Of a stretch of DNA of 64,000 bases, positions 58,406 through 64,000 are shown piece after piece. Positions within the stretch are counted from its first letter, which is position 1. Every line of letters begins with the position of its first letter. The DNA comes from Toxoplasma gondii ME49 (taxonomy: Eukaryota; Apicomplexa; Conoidasida; Eucoccidiorida; Sarcocystidae), in contig NC_031472.1 in assembly GCF_000006565.2 (NCBI RefSeq), positions 124,001-188,000 on the forward strand. The letters run 5' to 3'. The notes under the pieces were generated by a model. The model was not told where the DNA came from. It saw nothing but the letters and a program-made list of their open reading frames with translations, and did not search any database. The position numbers and the translations under genes were made by a program.

Positions 58406-59604
58406 GTATATATGAATGCCCACTCGCTTTTTCCGAAACGCACCTTTTCGCTTTGTCCCAGAGAGGACTTGTCCGAGAGCGACTTGACGTAGAACTGCAG
58501 ACAGAGTCAGATGACAAGCACAGCGTTTCTGTCATAGCCACGAAAGAGGGGAAAACCACTCGAGAAACTGGAAAAGGAGAGAGAAAACGAGAAAACAACG
58601 AACGAATCGGCAGAACGATCTTTGCTAATCGACACGACGTTGTCTCTCTACATCTATTTCCAACTGCTTCGCCGTCAAGTTCCTCCCAACTCTCCATTTC
58701 AATCCACAGTTGATGCCTATATCTACGTTACTGTCTCCTATCTGTCACTATAGGTATATCTCTCTGTATGCGCATGTATGTGTGCATTTATCTATCTCTT
58801 TGAGTATCTGCTCACAGGGGCGTCTCGCGACGCTGAAGTACGGCGGAACATCTGTTTTTGAGCTCGATGCTTTCTTCGCCAGCAGCGAAGGACGCAGAGG
58901 CAAAGACTGTGGGGAGGAAAAGCAGATTCCCCACAGCACTTGGGCGAACGCGAGGCAGAGAAAGCAGAACGAGAAAGCGAAAGGGACAGAAACGGGAGGG
59001 AGGCAAAGGGAGAGAGTGCCTTTCGAAGAAACAAAAGTTTCGTCCAAAGAGAGACCGCGCTTTTGCGCAAGAAGGACGAGAGGAAAACGCACGAGGATTC
59101 TCGAAAAACGCGGTGAATGAGGGATGGGGAAGCAGAAGGAGAAACGAGGAAAGACGACAGGCAGTGAACGGAAACAGAAGTAAAGAAGATTCAGAAGATC
59201 CTGTTCGAAGGACGAAAAGAAAGACATGAAGAGAGAAAACACGCAGAAATGCACAGATTGACAGAGTTTCCGAAAGCTACCTGAACTTCAGGCGAGGCCG
59301 CAAAATTCTCCTTGAAAAACCGCAGATGCTCCGCTTCGAGGCAGGCCCCGTGTCTCTCTGAAAAAGGCAAACAAAAACGTCGATGTCGGTTTCTCAGAAA
59401 GAAAGATGGCCTTTGAAGCTTCACACGCAGGCCTCCTTTCAAACTTACACAGAGAAGCCTTCCCTCCCTTCCGCTGCGTTCAACAGACTTCCACCTTCGT
59501 ATGTTCGAAGAAAGACCTCCCGCTTTCAACCTACGCAGATACCACTACATGTCGAATTCCGGACAGGCATACATACACACATACATATATATATATATAC
59601 ATAT

Positions 59605-59635
<31 letters not shown>

Positions 59636-60524
59636 TGCATACGTGGAGGAATACGGACGTCTACACACACATGTCCATGTACATGTTTCTGTGAGTAGAC
59701 GGCCATATACATACACCCACACTGACACAGAGATATACATCGTTTACGTCGATACAGAGATACACATCGTTTACGTCGATACAGAGATACAGATCGTTTA
59801 CGTCGATACAGAGATACAGATCGTTTACGTCGATACAGAGATACAGATCGTTTACGTCGATACAGAGATACAGATCGTTTACGTCGATACAGAGATACAC
59901 ATCGTTTACGTCGATACAGAGATACACATCGCTTACGTCGATACAGAGATACAGATCGTTTACGTCGATACAGAGATACAGATCGTTTACGTCGATACAG
60001 AGATACAGATCGTTTACGTCGATACAAAGATACAGATCGTTTACGTCGATACAGAGATACACATCGTTTACGTCGATACAGAGATACACATCGTTTACGT
60101 CGATACAGAGATACAGATCGTTTACGTCGATACAGAGATACAGATCGTTTACGTCGATACAAAGATACAGATCGTTTACGTCGATACAGAGATGCGCGAG
60201 AGGAAACAGCCGACGCCGGGAGTTTGTTCGCGGCTCGCGCTTGCCGCTCTCGACGGAAGCGTCCCCGAACGGTCAGAGACGCGAAAAAACTTTTCTCGAG
60301 ACTCGAGAACGCAGAGCCTCACCAAGGACGACATGCGGAGAGTCGCGCATCAGTCGCGCCAGGTCTGCAGCGAGTTCGTCTTCCGTCGGATCCTGAGAAA
60401 AAACAAGAAGTCGCAAAAGCCTGTTCACCTCTGCATTCGCAAACACCCACGAGTGTACATATATCTGTCGAAAACAATGGCTGCAACACGTTATGTTCAC
60501 CTAACTCGCTTCCTATAGATATAC

Positions 60525-60561
<37 letters not shown>

Positions 60562-60620
60562 CATATATTTATATACGAACATATCAAACATAACCGAAAG
60601 CCTATTCACTCACATATAAA

Positions 60621-60662
<42 letters not shown>

Positions 60663-60707
60663 CGGACATATCAAATATAACCGAAAGCCTATTCACTCAC
60701 ATATAAA

Positions 60708-60757
<50 letters not shown>

Positions 60758-60802
60758 CGGACATATCAAACATAACCGAAAGCCTATTCACTCACATATA
60801 AA

Positions 60803-60850
<48 letters not shown>

Positions 60851-61052
60851 CGGACATATCAAACATAACCGAAAGCCTATTCACTCACATATAAAAACAT
60901 GTATATATATATATATTGATATACGGACATATCAAACATAACCGAAAGCCTATTCACTCACATATAAAAACATATATATATATATATTTATATATATTTA
61001 TATACGAACATATCAAACATAACCGAAAGCCTATTCACTCACATATAAAAAC

Positions 61053-61083
<31 letters not shown>

Positions 61084-61278
61084 CGGACATATCAAACATA
61101 ACCGAAAGCCTATTCACTCACATATAAAAACATATATATATACATATATTTATATACGGACATATCAAACATAACCGAAAGCCTATTCACTCACATATAA
61201 AAACATATATATATATATATATATATTTATATACGGACATATCAAACATAACCGAAAGCCTATTCACTCACATATAAA

Positions 61279-61316
<38 letters not shown>

Positions 61317-61362
61317 CGGACATATCAAATATAACCGAAAGCCTATTCACTCACATATAAAA

Positions 61363-61397
<35 letters not shown>

Positions 61398-61451
61398 CGG
61401 ACATATCAAACATAACCGAAAGCCTATTCACTCACATATAAATACATATAT

Positions 61452-61505
<54 letters not shown>

Positions 61506-61658
61506 AAATATAGAAAGAAAAGCTTTCTCTCAGAACACACACATACGTATATATATACATATATATATACATATATATATACATATATATACGTATATAT
61601 ACATATATATACATATATATACACATATATATACATACATATACATATAGATACATAT

Positions 61659-61691
<33 letters not shown>

Positions 61692-63252
61692 CATATACAT
61701 ATATATATATACATATATATACATATATATATACATACATATATACATATATATACGTATATAGATTTTTTCATGTGCATATACGCATGTGGAGAGGTGT
61801 GGCTGCAAGTGTAGCGACATGTGAAAGGCTTTTTTTGATCTCCCGTCGCGGAAACACAGCGGCGCCGAACGAAGACGTGGATGCATTTTTGTGTTGTTAA
61901 ATGCATGCATGCAAGGTTTGTTTGCGACGGAGACGCCACGACGTTCTCGAGTTCTCAAACCATGGCCAATGTCTGCGCTTGCGGACGACTGTGGAGAGGC
62001 CGCCGCCGCCCAGAACAAGACACCGATGAGCTCGAAACGGTTTCTGTCTTGAAAAAAGCAGGTTCGACGCCTACTCCGACTCCGGTTGCGATCGTCTTTC
62101 AAACTCACCTCCTGTCTGTACTCGCCGTTCTGGAACACAAGCTTTGGACGCGCACGGAACTTGTCATGTTTCAGCAGCCTACGAACAACCGAGACAGCAA
62201 AGGACTCCCGAGGGAAGACATCGAGTTCGAGAGGAGAACGCAGGATCGAGGAGACGCGCATCCGTTCGTTTTTCTTGCACAAGGAATGCTGCCGCCAGGC
62301 CTCTGCTCGGTTTCCAAGACACGACAGTTCGCAAGCTGCCGCAGAAACAAGAGCCTTCCTGCGGCGATTCCAGCCAGCCAGTTGACTCCCAGAAGAGCAT
62401 GAAAGTGAAAAACGCACAAAGACTCGACTTTCGAGAGACGGCATCTGTGCGAGAGATGCGTCGCTAAAATGCAATACGTTTTCTTCCTCTTCCCCCTTCA
62501 AGGATACTTCCACCCCACCGCATCGGGGAAAGGAGAGATCTGCCGACTCAAACAGTGTCTTAGTCTTCTTTCTGCTCTCACATTTCGACGATTCCTGCAG
62601 AATTCAGAAGCGCCTCGCTGCCTCGATCCGAAGCTTCTCGCCCGCATGCGCTCGCGTTTTCTCTTCCATATCCGTTCTGTACTTTCCTTCTCCGTTCCAC
62701 AGCGACGGCAGCTGGACCGAGAGATGATGACACCTGGAACTCGAGGAGGCGAATTTCCTCCTGAACCTCCTCCTCATTCACAAAAAGGACTGAAGCTCGT
62801 CCTCCAAGAGAATCCGACGGATCTTCTTTCTTCTCCTCCTTCTGCGACTCCGTCACCTCAACCTGTTGTTGTCCTTCCTCTTCTTCTACCTCGTGTTCTT
62901 CTGCCTTTTCTTCTACCTGTTGCTCTTCTTCTTCTTCTTTGTTTTCTTCTCTGTGCTGTTCGTCCTTCTCGTTTCCACTCTCTTCCCTCTTCGCTTGTCC
63001 CTCCTCTCTCTCCGCTCTTTCTTTAGTCTGTTGTCTCGCCTGAAACTTCTCGCGGTCCTCTTCTCCACCTTGATCCTCATCATCATCTTCATCATCTTCT
63101 TCTGCTGCTGCAAAGGGGAAGCTTTCAGAGAGAGGAGGACGAGGATTTTTCTTTCCAGAGAGAAGGGGAGAGGGACGCAGGCGAAAGGAGACCGCAGACG
63201 CAGTCGAGGCAGAAACTGAAGGAGAGGAAGAGAGGCTTGGCGGATCTGCCAT
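55231..63252 (-). CDS. CCDC97: CCDC97-like protein (DUF2052), about ten exons
   Basis: CCDC97 proteins are conserved nuclear proteins linked to the U2 snRNP/SF3b complex. Exons on the minus strand: 63252-62734, an exon ending at 62109 (start unresolved), 60392-60323, 59357-59281, 58494-58444, 57814-57728, 56912-56556, 56147-55914, 55708-55604 and 55314-55231. All downstream junctions agree in phase. Joined landmarks: [20 protein letters not shown], then [99 protein letters not shown], and [20 protein letters not shown] before the stop. They match the human protein's order (FLERF..LREEHLACF, NRR..GGEYFSDEQMR, PLLYEQYIGQY, FLDGKDGDFDY, DEEERYFDEEE). Exon 1 is strongly Glu-rich. Introns hold large tandem repeats. 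Total length is about 550 residues or more, longer than the human protein. Confidence 0.82.
57950..58420. repeat. TA microsatellite tracts in CCDC97-like intron
   Basis: TA runs at about 57953-57977 and a long compound TATA/TGTA tract at about 58261-58410 lie in the intron between the exons at 58494-58444 and 57814-57728. Open frames called across them on both strands are repeat artefacts. Confidence 0.9.
59740..60195. repeat. 27-bp tandem repeat array, about 17 copies, in CCDC97-like intron
   Basis: The unit contains TTTACGTCGATACAGAGATA followed by CACATCG or CAGATCG. Copies differ mainly at that one C/G position, plus a few copies with ACAAAGA in place of ACAGAGA. The array lies in the intron between exons 60392-60323 and 59357-59281. 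The period is a multiple of three and the unit has no stop in several frames. Long repetitive frames therefore appear on both strands, for example a 9-residue repeat YVDTEIQIV on the plus strand. Copy-type order suggests a higher-order duplication. There are no spacers, so this is not a CRISPR-like array. Confidence 0.95.
60510..61500. repeat. Satellite of about 85 bp with variable TA tracts, 11 copies, in CCDC97-like intron
   Basis: Eleven copies share a conserved core containing CATATCAAACATAACCGAAA, then GCCTATTCACTCACATATAA. Each copy is separated by a TA tract of variable length and a TTTATATACGGA or TTTATATACGAA lead-in. Two cores have AAATATAACC in place of AAACATAACC. The array fills the left part of the intron between the exon ending at 62109 and the exon starting at 60392. 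The conserved cores between unstable TA runs suggest the whole core-plus-TA unit was amplified. Confidence 0.95.
61540..61765. repeat. TA/CATA compound microsatellite in CCDC97-like intron
   Basis: A further tract of TATATACATA-type repeats of over 200 bp follows the 85-bp satellite in the same intron. Open frames translating to Tyr/Ile runs on both strands come from this repeat. Confidence 0.9.
62830..62950 (-). repeat. Trinucleotide-rich Glu-coding tract in CCDC97-like exon 1
   Basis: CTT/CTC-rich sequence on the plus strand encodes a Glu/Gln/Lys-rich run on the minus strand within exon 1 (for example [20 protein letters not shown]). The acidic N-terminus is probably disordered. Confidence 0.7.
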
Positions 63253-63606
63253 CGTTCCAGCGAGAAGAGAGAAACAGAAGAGAAGCGAGAGGAAGAAAAG
63301 CCCAGGAGAACAGAGGAGAGAAGGAGCTCAAGGACAGCGGACAAGAAGAAGGAAGCTGGTGAACAGAAAAGGCGGGCAGTGTCGGAGAGAACGGGGAGAA
63401 AGAACGCGAGACACGGAGAGGGGAGGCAAGAAGTTGGTGACAGACGACTAGAAGAGGACGGAGAGATACCGAGAGGGAGACGAAGAGACACAGGAAACAC
63501 AACGGACAATATCTACATGAGTAATTCGCAGGAGAGATGGTCTCCTGAGACAAGCTCATGAACAACGAGAAGACTGTTTCTAGAAAGTAAATTCAGAAGC
63601 GGCGAG
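63253..63606. promoter_or_regulatory. Probable divergent promoter of CCDC97-like gene and right-edge frame
   Basis: About 350 bp of purine-rich plus-strand sequence separates the CCDC97-like start codon from the open frame beginning at 63607. If that frame is real, this is a compact bidirectional promoter. No specific box was identified. Confidence 0.3.
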
Positions 63607-64000
63607 ATGGAAGCCGCGACAGCGGCCAAAGTATTGGGCCGAGAGAACCTTCCAGAAAGGCCTTCAGCGACCGCGGGGAGGAAGGCGGTCTTCGCTGGCC
63701 AAGAAGACGACTTTTCGAAGAATGGTCTGGCAGAGAAGACGAATTCCTCGAAAAAAATCCTTTGTCGCGCGGCCTCACTGAAAAAAGAAGACCTGCCTTC
63801 GCTGGTTGCATGCTCGATTTTCACTGCCCGCGACAAAGGGTGTCTGACCTCCCGAGAAAGGGAGCCGCAGCCATGTCCTTTTGTGCCTTTTCCTAGAAAA
63901 AAGAGATCTGTTCTCCATTCAATACTCCATTCAACAGACAGAGAAACGAAGAGAAGGAGGAAGAAAGGCGAGAGGGGAAGACGAGGCTTTCACCGTGCTC
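63607..64000 (+). CDS. Possible 5' part of a gene running off the right end
   Basis: From the ATG at 63607 (context GCGAGATGG) the plus frame stays open for 131 codons to the end of the window. It begins MEAATAAKVLGRENLPERPS and becomes strongly basic toward the edge (KRRRKKGERGRRGF). No domain is seen. It is divergent from the CCDC97-like gene. The purine-rich end could equally be untranslated leader sequence, and the frame may simply be chance in stop-poor DNA. Confidence 0.3.
   Translation, partial: MEAATAAKVLGRENLPERPSATAGRKAVFAGQEDDFSKNGLAEKTNSSKKILCRAASLKKEDLPSLVACSIFTARDKGCLTSREREPQPCPFVPFPRKKRSVLHSILHSTDRETKRRRKKGERGRRGFHRA

Noticed and set aside
58086..58697. 203-codon minus-strand frame and 162-codon plus-strand frame rich in Tyr and Ile
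   Set aside because: These are translations of TA microsatellites within a CCDC97-like intron. The only supported coding piece inside is the 58494-58444 exon, which uses another frame.
58810..58860. Possible extra CCDC97-like exon encoding [12 protein letters not shown]
   Set aside because: Its donor phase does not fit the neighbours. The exon ending at 59281 joins the one starting at 58494 in phase with the expected family sequence, leaving no room for it.
59406..60518. 370-codon plus-strand frame with a 9-residue repeat, and 205- and 142-codon minus-strand frames over the same DNA
   Set aside because: All are produced by the 27-bp array and flanking TA tracts, inside an intron of the CCDC97-like gene. 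Openness on both strands follows from a stop-free unit whose period is divisible by three.
59740..61450. Resemblance of the arrays to CRISPR
   Set aside because: The 27-bp units are directly abutting without spacers. The 85-bp units are separated only by TA tracts. The genome is eukaryotic and no cas-like gene is present.
61530..62513. 327-codon minus-strand frame
   Set aside because: Only its middle (the exon ending at 62109) belongs to the CCDC97-like gene. After that donor the frame reads through intron and microsatellite sequence.

Overview
The window looks like nuclear DNA of a tissue-cyst coccidian (Toxoplasma, Hammondia or Neospora type). Genes are intron-rich with canonical GT-AG junctions. 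Proteins carry long Ser-, Glu- and Lys/Arg-rich insertions inside recognisable eukaryotic domains. A giant RAP-domain protein and a nuclear gene for a mitochondrial-type ribosomal protein uL16 fit an apicomplexan. Species cannot be settled by reading alone. All gene models below were built by eye from conserved motifs and splice phase; no alignment or database search was run.

Layout, left to right: a possible partial gene at the left edge (+, about 505-1455); PRPP synthetase (+, 4008-6772, four exons); a very large TFIIIC-90/GTF3C4-like transcription factor subunit (-, 8577-17585) convergent with it; a 4.7 kb stretch without a convincing gene; a longin-type adaptor subunit that best fits AP-5 sigma (+, 22247-24818); an uninterrupted 3149-codon RAP/helical-repeat protein (-, 26958-36407); a centrin-like EF-hand protein (+, 37766-39571) divergent from it; a 4.3 kb gene-poor stretch; uL16m (+, 43895-45512); an ATG18/WIPI-type PROPPIN (+, 48850-54834, nine exons); a CCDC97-like protein (-, 55231-63252, about ten exons); and an open frame running off the right end (+, 63607-64000).

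The genes are housekeeping and cover nucleotide precursor synthesis, Pol III transcription, endosomal sorting, organellar RNA handling, calcium/centrosome biology, mitochondrial translation, autophagy or apicoplast maintenance, and spliceosome-linked biology. There is no operon-like logic.

The most unusual DNA is on the right. From about 44.7 kb to 61.8 kb, introns and spacers are packed with TA microsatellites. Two introns of the CCDC97-like gene hold a 27-bp tandem array and an 11-copy satellite of about 85 bp. The 27-bp array is open in several frames on both strands and produces large ORFs that are probably spurious.
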